From Paraburkholderia fungorum (GTDB taxonomy: Bacteria; Pseudomonadota; Gammaproteobacteria; Burkholderiales; Burkholderiaceae): a stretch of 64,000 nt of DNA. Location: contig NZ_MCAS01000045.1 in NCBI RefSeq assembly GCF_003610895.1, positions 124,001-188,000 on the forward strand, given 5' to 3'. Below, one piece after another: positions 7,602 to 16,490 of the stretch. Position numbers and translations under genes: made by a program. The notes below the pieces were generated by a model. That model was given only the letters and a program-made list of their open reading frames with translations, had not been told where the DNA came from and made no database searches. Positions within the stretch are counted from its first letter, which is position 1. Each line of letters begins with the position of its first letter.

Positions 7602-9287
7602 TTATCCGGCGCAGCACGAGAGCTGCTTCACGTCCTTCGAGAAGGTCTGTGCGGTGAGCTTCAGCGCCTCCACCATCGTCAGGTAGGGGAACAGCTGGTC
7701 GGCGAGCTCCTGTACGGTCATCCGTGCATGGATCGCGATTGCCGCCGTCTGGATGATTTCGCCCGCCTCAGCGGCCACCGCCTGTACGCCGATCAGGCGA
7801 CCGCTGCCTGCTTCGGCCACGAGCTTGACGAATCCGCGTGTGTCGAAGTTCACCAGGGCGCGCGGCACGTTGTCGAGTGCCAGCGTGCGGCTGTCGGTCT
7901 CAATGCCCGCATGATGTGCTTCCGCCTCGCTGTAGCCGACCGTTGCCACCTGTGGGTCGGTGAACACCACGGCGGGCATCGTGGAGAGATCGAGCCGCGC
8001 GTCACCGCCTGTCATGTTGATCGCCGCGCGCGTGCCGGTCGCCGCCGCAACATAGACGAACTGCGGCTGGCTGGTGCAGTCGCCGGCCGCATAGATGTCA
8101 GGTGCGCTAGTGCGCGTGCTGCTGTCGATCACGATGCCGCCGCGCTCGTCGAGCTGCACGCCCGCACTCGCCAGGTTCAGGCCGCCGGTGTTGGGCGACC
8201 GTCCCGTGGCAATCAGCAGCTGGTCCGCCCGCAGTTCGCCGTGGTTCGTGGCGAGCACGAATTCGCCATCGACGTGCGATACGCGGCTCGCCCGCGTCTG
8301 CTCCAGCACGACGATGCCTTGCGCCCGGAAGGCCGCGGTTAAGGCTTCGCCGATGTCCGGGTCTTCACGGAAAAGCAGGGCGCTCCGTGCGAGGATGGTG
8401 ACGCGGCTGCCCAGCCGGGCGAAGGCCTGAGCCAGCTCGACGGCCACCACCGACGAGCCGATCACGGCCAGCCGCTTCGGGATCGCGTCGCTGGCGAGCG
8501 CCTCGCAGGAGGTCCAGTACGGCGTGTCCTGGAGGCCCGGAATCGGCGGGAACGCTGCGCTGGCGCCAGTGGCAATCAGGCAGCGGTCGAACGGTACCTC
8601 GCGTTCGCCACCGGCCGTGAGCGCGACGGCGAGCGCATGGGTACCCGTGAAGCGCGCTTCGCCATGCAGCACATTGATGTTCGGGTTGGCGTCCAGAATG
8701 CCTTCGTATTTGGTGTGGCGCAGTTCGTCCACGCGCGCCTGCTGCTGGGCGAGCAGGCGCGGCCGGTCGATCGCCGGCGTCACGGCGCTGATACCCGCAT
8801 CGAACGGGCTCGTCTGCCGCAGATGCGCGATATGGGCCGCGCGGATCATGATCTTCGACGGCACGCAGCCGACATTCACGCATGTACCACCGAGGGTGCC
8901 GCGCTCGATCAGCGTTACGTGGGCACCGTTTTCGGCGGCCTTCAGCGCCGCCGCCATCGCAGCGCCCCCGCTGCCGATCACGGCGATGCGGAGCCTGCCG
9001 GCCACGCTACGTGCCTTTTCGTGGCCCTCGAGCCACCCCAGCGCATTGTCGAACGATCCGGCTGGCGCGTTCATCGACTGACCCTCGGCCAGCGCTGCGC
9101 GATAACCAAGCCGGGCCACTGCGGAGGTGAGCGCATCCACGGACGTACGGGGATCCGTCCTGACGCTCGCGGTGCCTTGTGGATACGACACTGTCGCCGA
9201 CATCACCCCTGGTACGTTCTCCAGCGCGGACCGGATAGGGGCCGCGCACGAGGCGCAGGTCATCCCGGCAATTCGCAATTCGGTCAT
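7602..9287 (-). CDS. merA: Mercuric reductase MerA
   Basis: A 561-residue flavoprotein that reduces Hg2+ to volatile Hg0 with NADPH. Residues 1-68 are one HMA domain with GMTCASC (Cys11, Cys14). The FAD-binding GSGGAAMAAAL starts at about 105. The redox pair is in GGTCVNVGCVPSK (Cys136, Cys141), and the C-terminal Hg-binding pair is Cys558-Cys559 in LSCCAG. Length and cysteine numbers equal those of the Tn501 enzyme. The start at 9287 is chosen for the AAGGAG upstream; an upstream in-frame extension has no family match. Confidence 0.97.
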   Translation of the reverse strand: MTELRIAGMTCASCAAPIRSALENVPGVMSATVSYPQGTASVRTDPRTSVDALTSAVARLGYRAALAEGQSMNAPAGSFDNALGWLEGHEKARSVAGRLRIAVIGSGGAAMAAALKAAENGAHVTLIERGTLGGTCVNVGCVPSKIMIRAAHIAHLRQTSPFDAGISAVTPAIDRPRLLAQQQARVDELRHTKYEGILDANPNINVLHGEARFTGTHALAVALTAGGEREVPFDRCLIATGASAAFPPIPGLQDTPYWTSCEALASDAIPKRLAVIGSSVVAVELAQAFARLGSRVTILARSALLFREDPDIGEALTAAFRAQGIVVLEQTRASRVSHVDGEFVLATNHGELRADQLLIATGRSPNTGGLNLASAGVQLDERGGIVIDSSTRTSAPDIYAAGDCTSQPQFVYVAAATGTRAAINMTGGDARLDLSTMPAVVFTDPQVATVGYSEAEAHHAGIETDSRTLALDNVPRALVNFDTRGFVKLVAEAGSGRLIGVQAVAAEAGEIIQTAAIAIHARMTVQELADQLFPYLTMVEALKLTAQTFSKDVKQLSCCAG

Positions 9288-9388
9288 GTAAAGACTCCTT
9301 TCTTTGACGGTCACGGCGCTCCACCTTATCTGCGCCGAATCGGCAACGCGTGTCAGCACGTCTATCGTGCAGATCCCGGCCGCGAGGC

Positions 9389-9664
9389 CTATCGCTTCAC
9401 CGAACACGGATAGCCCGCGTTCGCGGTCGCGCGCGTCAGCGCCGCAATACTCGTCTTCGCGTCATCGAACGTGACCACCGCTTCGCGCCTGTCGAAGTTC
9501 ACATCGGTGTGAATCACACCCTGGACCTTGCTGAGGGCTTTCTTCACGGTGATCGGACAGGCCGCGCAGGTCATACCCGGCACGGCCAGTGTGACGGTCT
9601 GCGTCGCGGCCCAGACCGGAACAGCTACGAGGGCAACCGCGAGCGCAGCGAGCAGCTTTTTCAT
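9389..9664 (-). CDS. merP: Periplasmic mercury-binding protein MerP
   Basis: A 91-residue protein with a cleavable signal (MKKLLAALAVALVAVPVWA) and one HMA domain. GMTCAACP supplies the two cysteines that bind Hg2+ in the periplasm and pass it to MerT. It starts 12 bases after merT. About 100 non-coding bases separate it from merA. Confidence 0.95.
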   Translation of the reverse strand: MKKLLAALAVALVAVPVWAATQTVTLAVPGMTCAACPITVKKALSKVQGVIHTDVNFDRREAVVTFDDAKTSIAALTRATANAGYPCSVKR

Positions 9665-9676
9665 GACGAACTCCGG

Positions 9677-10027
9677 TCAGTAGAACAGCGGCAGGACATA
9701 GGGAAAACCGAGCGCGACCAGTACCAGCGCGACCACGATCCAGAACACAAGCTTGTACCCGGCGCGCACCTTCGGGAGAGTGCAGACCACACCGGGCTTG
9801 CACGCCTGCGCCGGACGGAAAATGCGCCGCCCGGCAAGGAACAGTGCCACCAGTGCCGCCCCGATGAATATCGGTCGGTAGGGTTCGAGCACGGTCAGAT
9901 TGCCGATCCAGGCCCCGCTAAAACCTAAAGCGACCAGCACCAGCGGCCCGAGGCAGCAGGTCGAGGCGAGGATCGCGGCCAGCCCGCTGGTGAAGAGCGC
10001 GCCGCGCCCGTTTCCCTGTTCAGCCAT
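9677..10027 (-). CDS. merT: Mercury transporter MerT
   Basis: A 116-residue inner-membrane protein with three hydrophobic helices. The first carries the vicinal pair Cys24-Cys25 (STCCLGP); the cytoplasmic loop carries the second pair (ACKPGVVC). It takes Hg2+ from MerP and brings it to MerA. The start is the ATG after GAAAGGACACGCGC, which keeps the family's usual 116 residues. First gene after the mer promoter. Confidence 0.96.
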   Translation of the reverse strand: MAEQGNGRGALFTSGLAAILASTCCLGPLVLVALGFSGAWIGNLTVLEPYRPIFIGAALVALFLAGRRIFRPAQACKPGVVCTLPKVRAGYKLVFWIVVALVLVALGFPYVLPLFY

Positions 10028-10062
10028 GCGCGTGTCCTTTCGAATCCTGGATGAATAGCGTA

Positions 10063-10093
10063 ACCTTACTTCCGTACCTGTGTACGGAGTCAA
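10063..10093 (-). promoter_or_regulatory. mer operator/promoter (merO/P)
   Basis: Read on the minus strand: TTGACT (10093-10088), a 19-bp spacer, TAAGGT (10068-10063). The spacer holds the MerR dyad CCGTAC-4-GTACGG (10072-10077 and 10082-10087). This is nearly the Tn21/Tn501 mer promoter. MerR bound to Hg2+ untwists the long spacer and turns on merTPAB; MerR without Hg represses it and also its own divergent gene. Confidence 0.95.
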
Positions 10094-10098
10094 GCGGT

Positions 10099-10527
10099 AT
10101 GGAGAACGATCGTGAAAGTCTGACCATCAGCGCTTTCGCCAGGGCGGCCGGCGTCAACGTGGAAACCATCCGGTTCTATCAGCGCAAGGGGTTGCTGCAT
10201 GAGCCGGATAAGCCGTCGGGCGGCATTCGTCGCTACGGTGAAGCCGATGTCAAGCGCGTGCGGTTCGTCAAATCTGCCCAGCGGCTCGGCTTCAGCCTCG
10301 ACGAAATCGCCGACCTGCTGAGGCTGGAAGACGGGACGCATTGCGATGAGGCGAGCAGTTTGGCCGAGCACAAACTCGGGGACATCCGGGACAAGCTCGC
10401 GGACCTTCAGCGCATGGAAGCCGTGCTGACCGAACTCGTGTGCGCGTGCCACTCGCGCAGGGGCAGTGTGGCGTGTCCACTGATTGCCTCATTGCAACGA
10501 GGCGAAGAGCCGCGCCACGCCGATTAG
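10099..10527 (+). CDS. merR: Mercury-responsive regulator MerR
   Basis: A 142-residue MerR-family regulator, divergent from merTPAB. The N-terminal winged helix is ISAFARAAGVNVETIRFYQRKGLL; then comes the dimer helix and metal site. The three Hg ligands Cys82, Cys117 and Cys126 are all in place with the same numbers as in Tn21/Tn501 MerR (HC; ACHSRRGSVAC). The start at 10099 fits the family; an upstream in-frame codon at 10051 would run through the operator. Confidence 0.96.
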   Translation: MENDRESLTISAFARAAGVNVETIRFYQRKGLLHEPDKPSGGIRRYGEADVKRVRFVKSAQRLGFSLDEIADLLRLEDGTHCDEASSLAEHKLGDIRDKLADLQRMEAVLTELVCACHSRRGSVACPLIASLQRGEEPRHAD

Positions 10528-10704
10528 GGATTGCTTCGAGGTGCCATTCGGAAAAATCAACTTCTCGTGGCACCGCATCAACAACAGGGAAGTGCCAGCC
10601 TATACACCGGCCGGCGTGGCGGAGTCGTCGCGGTCAGCTAAAGCCCGCGCGTGCCCGCTCATTCGGACGCCCGGGCGCGCCTGACATCATGACGTTTGCG
10701 AGCG

Positions 10705-10862
10705 ATGTGTGCGACGCATCAAGACGATTCACACCTGGTGTCGTTGCTGGCTGCGGCCCAGCTTGGCGATCAGGCGAGTTACACGCGACTGCTTCTCGAT
10801 ATAACCCCCTATTGCGCCGCCTCACGCGGCAGGGGTGGCTATGCCTATCATGTCCAAGTTTG
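10705..10862 (+). pseudogene. Remnant of an ECF sigma factor (N-terminal end)
   Basis: From an ATG at 10705 the frame reads LVSLLAAAQLGDQASYTRLL and LDITPY, the usual start of sigma-70 region 2 in ECF factors of the type that precede anti-sigma DUF1109/NrsF genes. The next frame then continues with LRRLTRQGW, so a frameshift sits at about 10813. Nothing of regions 3-4 is left. Confidence 0.5.
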
Positions 10863-11092
10863 CATGACGCAAGCATCACACAAGATATCGAAGGCTCTAT
10901 GTTCATCAGTTGAATCGGTACTGCAAGTCCAGTTCTGTCGTGCACGAAGGCCGACAGCCTGGTGGCATTCCAAGGTTCGGAATGGTCCTAATCGCCTTGA
11001 TGCACGTTCGCACTTCGTGCCCGCACTCTCTTACGGCGCGATAGCGGCATTGAGGCGCGCCGGCTTGCGCTTGCGTCGATCGACGATATTTT

Positions 11093-11505
11093 TTGCTATC
11101 GATCCGCACACGCTTTCCAAACAGTTTTCAGAGCAATGCGCCTCATCTCGCCGCGCCGGCAGCAGCGCGGGCACTGGATCGTGCAGCGTTGGCATCTGGC
11201 GAGATTGATGCGGTCGTGGGCATTACAAGTGCCAGATATATGTGTCCGGGCCTATCGGGTTATGTCGTTGAGCGTGTGGGCCTGCGCGCAGACGTTCAGG
11301 CATTCGACCTTGTGGGACAGGGTTGCGCCGCCGCTTTGCCTAATCCACCACTCGACCATGCGTTCGTGGGGGATCCGCTGCCGGCGCATCTTGCGGCTGC
11401 GGGCACGTGCTGTGAATCTGCGTCGAAGTCAGTAGAGCGGCGGTGTATCTGGATAACGTCCCTGGCGTCAATACAAGCTCTCGTTTTTCGGCCGTAAGCA
11501 CGGAT
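11093..11505 (+). pseudogene. Remnant of a type III polyketide synthase (chalcone synthase-like)
   Basis: The frame ending in stop 11497 reads APHLAAPAAARALDRAALAS, GEIDAVVGITSARYMCPGLS, GYVVERVGLRADVQAF and DLVGQGCAAALPN. This is the part of bacterial chalcone/stilbene-synthase-like enzymes that ends with the active-site Cys in GCAAALP. Further on another frame continues the same family: ICVEVSRAAVYLDN, then VPGVN, so at least one frameshift is present. The N-terminal start and the whole C-terminal half are missing. Confidence 0.65.
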
Positions 11506-11579
11506 CGCTCGTGAGCCGATACGCGACTCGCCCGGACCGACGCTCTCCAGTTCGTCTAATTGGGGAGCGAACAAGGTCC

Positions 11580-11607
11580 GCGCTAATACTCTGCAGCGCA
11601 TTAGCGC
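11580..11607. repeat. 28-bp near-palindrome, copy 1
   Basis: GCGCTAAT...ATTAGCGC with CTGCAG at the centre. It matches 14093-14120 with only three differences. The second copy is the 3' end of a decayed FrmR/CsoR gene, so this copy is probably what is left of another such gene end, or a recombination junction. Confidence 0.6.
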
Positions 11608-11937
11608 CGTATCCCGGCATGCCTCCTTTATCGCCAAAAGGCGCGACAGTCAGTTGCGGCACAGCAACAGCTCTCACCGTAATACCACTCAGTTTGCCGC
11701 GACTCCGGAATATCATCCAACGCCTATCATTGATACATCGCCACACGACATCGTTGGTCCGCTCGTCGCTTGCGCCAGCGAAGTCAGGGCGTGTAGCACC
11801 GAGCGCTGGCACGCGCGGAAAGATGTCGCGTGAGCCGCCGGACGTCAGTTGCGCGGCGGCGAGCCTGATGTGGCGTTTGGGCGCCGTTCCTTGTCGCGAT
11901 GGCGCAGGATCGAGTTTGATTCGATGAGCACTACACC
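11608..11937. other. Stretch before the cytochrome gene with no recognised gene
   Basis: Open frames on both strands have no family resemblance. I see no clear promoter. It may be decayed DNA like the region to its left. Confidence 0.4.
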
Positions 11938-12792
11938 ATGCCGTCTTCCGATGCAGCAGTCCCCCGCAGAGATGCGTTTTATTACCGCCACACATTGCCA
12001 GTGCGGATCATGCACTGGATCAACGTCATCGCGTTTTTCATCCTCCTGATGAGCGGACTGCAGATCTTCAACGCACACCCTGCGCTCTACTGGGGCAAGT
12101 CGTCTTATACGGGCCGGCCGCCGATCCTGCAAATGGTGGCGAAGGAAACCGAGGACGGAAAGGTGGTCGGCGTAACCAGGATATTTGGCCGCGAATTCGT
12201 CACGACCGGTGTGCTCGGCGCGTCGAGAGGCCCGGACGGCGATCTGGTCGGACGGGGTTTTCCTTCCTGGGCAACCATTCCCGGGCCCCAGTGGCTATCG
12301 CTGGGACGGCGGTGGCATCTGTTCTTTGCCTGGATCTTCGTCATCAATGGTCTGGCGTATGTCATCCACGCGATCCTCAGCCGGCACCTTGTGCGCGACC
12401 TGATGCCGACCAGGGCGGACTGGCATTCGATCGGCAGTTCGCTCAGGGACCACCTGCTGTTGCGCCACCCCAAAGGCGAAGCCGCGAAACATTACAACAT
12501 TCTCCAGAAGCTTACCTACCTGATCGTCATCTTCGGCCTGCTGCCGCTCGCTATTTTGATGGGATGGGCAATGTCGCCGCGGCTTGATTCGATCATCCCC
12601 GGTTGGGTCGACTGGTTCGGTGGCCGGCAGTCCGCTCGCTCGATCCATTTCATCGTCGCCCTCGCGCTGGTCGCTTTCGTCACCATTCATGTATTTCAAG
12701 TCATCATCACCGGGCTCTGGAACAACCTGCGCGCAATGATTACCGGGCGCTATCGGATCCCGGCGACGGGGGACCGTCATGGCACCGAGTGA
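11938..12792 (+). CDS. Cytochrome b561-type membrane subunit
   Basis: A 284-residue protein with four or more membrane helices and the b561/hydrogenase-cytochrome-b pattern: LPVRIMHWINVIAFFILLMS (first haem His), RWHLFFAWIFVINGLAYVIH in the middle, and SARSIHFIVALALVAFVTIH near the end. Such proteins carry electrons between quinone and a periplasmic redox partner. Its 3' end overlaps the next gene, which encodes a molybdopterin oxidoreductase, so the two probably form one membrane-bound enzyme, as in sulfite oxidase or MsrPQ-like systems. The ribosome binding site is weak. Confidence 0.85.
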   Translation: MPSSDAAVPRRDAFYYRHTLPVRIMHWINVIAFFILLMSGLQIFNAHPALYWGKSSYTGRPPILQMVAKETEDGKVVGVTRIFGREFVTTGVLGASRGPDGDLVGRGFPSWATIPGPQWLSLGRRWHLFFAWIFVINGLAYVIHAILSRHLVRDLMPTRADWHSIGSSLRDHLLLRHPKGEAAKHYNILQKLTYLIVIFGLLPLAILMGWAMSPRLDSIIPGWVDWFGGRQSARSIHFIVALALVAFVTIHVFQVIITGLWNNLRAMITGRYRIPATGDRHGTE

Positions 12793-13549
12793 GCCGAGCC
12801 GCCGCCGCGTTCTTGCCCGCCTCGTGGCCGCCGGCGGCGCCCTGTTGCTCGCAAGCTGCGATCGGTTGTCAGGCACCGTATGGTTTCCGAAGCTTCTGGA
12901 GGGCGGGGAAAAGCTTAGCCAGGTCACGCAGCATCTGATGATTTCGCGCCAGTCGATGGCGCAGGAATTCACCGAGGCGGACCTCTCGCCAACGTTTCGC
13001 AGCAATGGCACCGCCAATCCGGACGACCCGCGATACCAGTTCCTTGCCGCTGGCGAATTCGCAGCGTACCGGCTCAAGGTTTTCGGCCTGGTCGAGCAGC
13101 CTGCAACGTTTTCGCTCGCCGAACTGCGCGAGCTGCCAGCCCGAACCCAGATTACCCGCCACGATTGCGTCGAAGGATGGAGCGCCATCGGCAAATGGAA
13201 GGGCGCGCGATTGAGTGCCTTGCTGTCGCGTGTCCGCCCGAAGCCGGGAGCACGCTATGTGGTCTTTTACTGCGCCGACCCGATGGACGACGAGGGGACG
13301 AAATATTACGAGAGCATCGACATGGAGGATGCCTACCATCCGCAGACCCTTCTCGCCTACGAGCTCAACGGCCAGCCGTTGCCGATCGCCAATGGCGCGC
13401 CGTTACGCATCCGGGTAGAACGGCAACTCGGCTATAAGATGGCCAAATACATTATGAGCATCGAGCTCGTCAGCAGCTTTGAAAATATAGGCGAGGGCAA
13501 AGGCGGCTACTGGGAAGACCAAGGGTATGAGTGGTATGCCGGCATCTGA
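12779..13549 (+). CDS. Periplasmic sulfite-oxidase-family molybdopterin protein (lipoprotein, Tat)
   Basis: A 256-residue protein. The N-terminus has SRRRVLARLVAAGGALLLASC: a twin-arginine motif, a hydrophobic segment and a lipobox Cys, so it is probably exported folded and lipid-anchored. The SUOX/MsrP fold is shown by RLKVFGLVEQP, by HDCVEGWSAIGKWKG (the Cys binds Mo) and by YYESIDMEDAYHPQTLLAYE, followed by the usual PLRIRVERQLGYKMAKYI. The start codon lies inside the cytochrome gene (14-base overlap), which indicates translational coupling. The substrate (sulfite, sulfoxide or other) cannot be decided. Confidence 0.88.
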   Translation: MAPSEPSRRRVLARLVAAGGALLLASCDRLSGTVWFPKLLEGGEKLSQVTQHLMISRQSMAQEFTEADLSPTFRSNGTANPDDPRYQFLAAGEFAAYRLKVFGLVEQPATFSLAELRELPARTQITRHDCVEGWSAIGKWKGARLSALLSRVRPKPGARYVVFYCADPMDDEGTKYYESIDMEDAYHPQTLLAYELNGQPLPIANGAPLRIRVERQLGYKMAKYIMSIELVSSFENIGEGKGGYWEDQGYEWYAGI

Positions 13550-13801
13550 ACAAAAGCTGGCTTATTCGTAGCATTGCGGTTCAACTAACGTGCGATTTCC
13601 TCCGATTCTCCGACGTTTGTCTTTCGCCGCTCCCTCCAGCGAGCCGCTGCCTTTAATAAATCGACCGACTCACGATCTTAGCTCCCAGGAAATCCCGAGA
13701 GGGCATCGTGAGCTGAGGGCGCATAGGTCGAATGGACATTAATCGAACCGGTGCGCGTCGATGCGTTGACAGTTTCCTACTCCGCTGGATAGCAAACCGG
13801 C

Positions 13802-14117
13802 ATGAACAAGAATACTCTCCATGAATCCCACTCCGACTCGTTTTTTGCCTGAAGCGAGCAGAAGGCCATTTGCGCAGTATGATTGCGATGATCGAGGCTG
13901 GCCGGAATAGCGTCAACATCGTGCAACAGCTTCACGCCATCGAGAAGGCCATTACAAACGCGAAAAAAGCGCTTGTCCACGACCACGTGGCCCACGGCCT
14001 CAAATTGCAGTCCACGTCCGATGCTGCGTCAGCGCAGGCCGTGGTTACAGAATTCAAAAAATCAGCACGTACCTCGGGGTGGAGCAAGCTATGCGCCAAT
14101 ACGCTGCAGAGCATTAG
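13802..14117 (+). pseudogene. FrmR/CsoR-type (DUF156) metal or formaldehyde repressor, two frameshifts
   Basis: Starts MNKNTLHESHSDS, then shifts frame near 13840 to read LKRAEGHLRSMIAMIEAGR, NSVNIVQQLHAIEKAITNAK and KALVHDHVAHGL. It shifts again in a run of six A (about 14056) to finish KISTYLGVEQAMRQYAAEH and a TAG at 14115-14117. This is the DUF156 repressor family. The metal-binding Cys positions of CsoR (the GRxCxD and HxxHC places) are Asn/Ser and Gly here, so it would not be a copper sensor even if repaired. Confidence 0.7.
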
Positions 14118-14120
14118 CGC
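14093..14120. repeat. 28-bp near-palindrome, copy 2
   Basis: Same sequence as 11580-11607 with three changes. Here it covers the last codons and stop of the FrmR/CsoR remnant. The two copies bracket the cytochrome/sulfite-oxidase pair. Confidence 0.6.
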
Positions 14121-14311
14121 TTATCTTGGCTGATCTCCACAACCGGCCGCTGCCATCGATCGGCTCGTACGTCACTCGACGATCTTCGAACTCAACGTCG
14201 AAAGTTACCGTCGTCGCAACGCCATCGACAACAAGACTGCCCGGCGTGACAATTACTCCACGCCGAATCTGAACGCGCATTGGCTCATCAGAACTGCAAC
14301 TCGTGTTGACC

Positions 14312-16011
14312 TGTTGCCTCACGTAGTTTGCTACCCGTCGGATTGTCCGGCGGGAGCGGCACGAGGTGACGAGGCAAATCAGCATGACAACACGCAAGGA
14401 GTTGGTCGCAGCATTGCAATCGCGGTATAGAAACGCGACGTTCGATGACCGCGTCAGGATTCTCGACGAGTTCGTGGCTTTGACCGGCTATCACCGCAGG
14501 CACGGCATCCGGCTGCCGGGAGCAACCCGGCGAAACGAAGGAGACCCGCGAGCGCAACCGGTTATACGACGAGGCGGTACGCCAGGCGCTGACGGTGTTG
14601 TGGGAAGCGGCCGTCCGGGGTTTGTGGCAAGCGCCTGAAGGCGTTGATTCCGAAGCTGGTTGACGCTATGGAACGGCATGGCCATCTCGATCTGGATCCG
14701 GTCATCAAGGCCAAACTCCTTCAGGTCAGCGCAGCGGCCATCGACCGCCTGCTGGCCAATGCGCGTTTGCACATTGACGGGCCGCGCAAACGTCGCAAGG
14801 GTGTGGGCTCGGCCATCCGGCGTAGCATCCCGGTGCGCCCGTTCGCCGACTGGCGTGATCCGTCGCCGGGTTTCTTCGAGATCGATATGGTCGAACACTG
14901 CGGCGGCTCGAAGACCGACGGTGAGTTCGTTCACACGCTGACATTGACCGATATTGCCAGCGGCTCGACAGAATGTGTGGCCATGCGCACGCGCAACCAG
15001 ATGCTTGTTATCGAAGCGTTTGAGAAGGTGGCCGCCGATCTGCCATTCTCAATGCTTGGGGTGGATTCGGATAACGACACCGCATTCATGAACCAGAGCG
15101 TATTCGACTACTGCAAGGGACATGGCCTTGAGCAGACTCGCTCGCGTGCGTACAAGAAGAATGATCAGGCCTGGGTGGAACAGAAGAACGGCGCCGTCGT
15201 GCGACGGCTGGTTGGTTATGGCCGTCTGAGCGGTACCAATGCGAAGAACGCGCTAGCGCAGCTATACGCGTCATCGCGTCTATACATTAACTTCTTCCAG
15301 CCTTCATTCAAGCTGAAGTCCAAGACGCGCGACGGCGCTCGTGTGCACAAGGTCTACCTTGCGCCGGCAACACCGTGCGATCGGCTGCTGGCGCACGACA
15401 GCGTCGAACCCGCGATCAAGCAAAAGCTGCGGGCGCAGTTCAACAGCCTCGATCCTGTACGACTGCTGCAGGAGATGCGAACGGCCCAGCAGACATTGAG
15501 CGAGTTCGCGGCCCACGGTGTGCGCGCTGAAGCAGCGCCAGCAAGCGAATCAGATGTTGCCGTCTTCCTCGCGAGCCTCTCTTCGGCATGGCAGGAGGGG
15601 AGCACGTCCGATGCACAGAAGCACCCCAAGGCAAAGCACTGATGGAAGACCCGCTTGGATCCGTTCGCCGACGTGTGGCCGGTCATTGAAGGGTGGCTGA
15701 TCTCCGAGCCCACAGTTGCAGTTAAGGAGTTGATTGACCGGTTGGCAACGATGGTTCCGGACGTCTATGCACGCAAGACGCAACTACGAACGCTGCATCG
15801 CCGGGTCAACGCATGGCGCGCGGAGCGTGTGAGAGAAATGGTTCTGGGCAGCATGCGCCAGTGCACCGAAACGCCGACTGACGCGTGAACTGCTGAAAAG
15901 TTGAAAACCGGCGGGGGCCGGGCGCTTCGCGCCCGGAAAACCACGAAAGAAAAGAAGAAGGAAAGCGAAACGACAACAATCCGTCGGGTAACATTGCTTC
16001 GTGAGACAACA
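14312..16011 (+). mobile_element. Insertion sequence, about 1.7 kb, ISNCY/IS1202-like, inactive
   Basis: Imperfect terminal inverted repeats of about 40 bp were found by eye: 14312-14352 (TGTTGCCTCACGTAG ... TACCCGTCGGATTGT) and 15971-16011 read backwards (TGTTGTCTCACGAAG ... TACCCGACGGATTGT). They enclose one broken DDE transposase gene. No target-site duplication is obvious. The family guess comes from the transposase type. Confidence 0.65.
14384..15888 (+). pseudogene. DDE integrase-type transposase, frameshifted and with an in-frame stop
   Basis: The N-terminal part (MTTRKELVAALQSRYR, then VRILDEFVALTGYHRRHGI) is in frame 2, the middle (RNRLYDEAVRQALTVLWEAA) in frame 3, and the long catalytic part from about 14620 in frame 1. 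The catalytic region has FFEIDMVEHCGGS (first Asp), LGVDSDNDTAFMN (second Asp) and the E of VEQKNGAVVRRLVGYGR. A TGA at 15640-15642 interrupts frame 1 just before DPFADVWPVIEGWL ... QLRTLHRRVNAWR, the family's usual C-terminal piece. At least two frameshifts and one nonsense change make it inactive. Confidence 0.8.
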
Positions 16012-16271
16012 CGCGCAGTCTGCATTACTGACTGACGGCGCATGAAAGGGTGTTGCTGTGGCCGTTAAGATTTCCTTAAGGATCACCGATTCAAAATCTG
16101 GAGACATGGTGAACAGCGTCATCGATTCCGCTACCTCGTTGCTCGCGTCGTCGCTGAGGCTGCGGAATCACATCAAGCGACAAGTCAGATGTCATGTCCA
16201 TTTGCGTTTCTGTTCCCCACCACCAGCACTTCCTTCTAAGTGGTGGCGCCAAGCGACTATCGGAGGTCGAT

Positions 16272-16490
16272 TTGAAATTCCGGAAACGTAACTGGTTTGT
16301 TGAAGCTACGCAGTGGTTTTCGCCGGGAGATCACCCAGCGGTAGAACAACGCAATGGCGCATGGTCCATCGCTACATCCGAAGGATGGATCGACGTGCTT
16401 CCCGGCGACTGGGTAATCACCTCAGCGGACGGCTCAGTTCACTGCGTCAGCAATAAGCTATTTTTCGGTCTGTATGAACCGCTTATATAG
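16272..16490 (+). CDS. Small phage-type protein
   Basis: A 72-residue protein from a TTG preceded by GGAGG (16262-16266). It has the form KFRKRNWFVEATQWFSPGDH..., GWIDVLPGDWVITSADGSVH, then a Cys and YEPL at the end. Short phage and prophage proteins with PGDW-I-T--G ... C ... YEP are common; their function is unknown. It stands alone here, so it may be left over from a prophage. Confidence 0.55.
   Translation: MKFRKRNWFVEATQWFSPGDHPAVEQRNGAWSIATSEGWIDVLPGDWVITSADGSVHCVSNKLFFGLYEPLI

Noticed and set aside
11468..11995. Minus-strand 175-residue frame
   Set aside because: Overlaps the start of the cytochrome gene and reads as random sequence.
14089..14397. Minus-strand gene of about 100 residues, perhaps split by the IS
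   Set aside because: The text FDVEFEDRRVTYEPI looks protein-like, but the frame runs through the IS end and the FrmR relic, no second half could be joined on the other side, and no target duplication is present.
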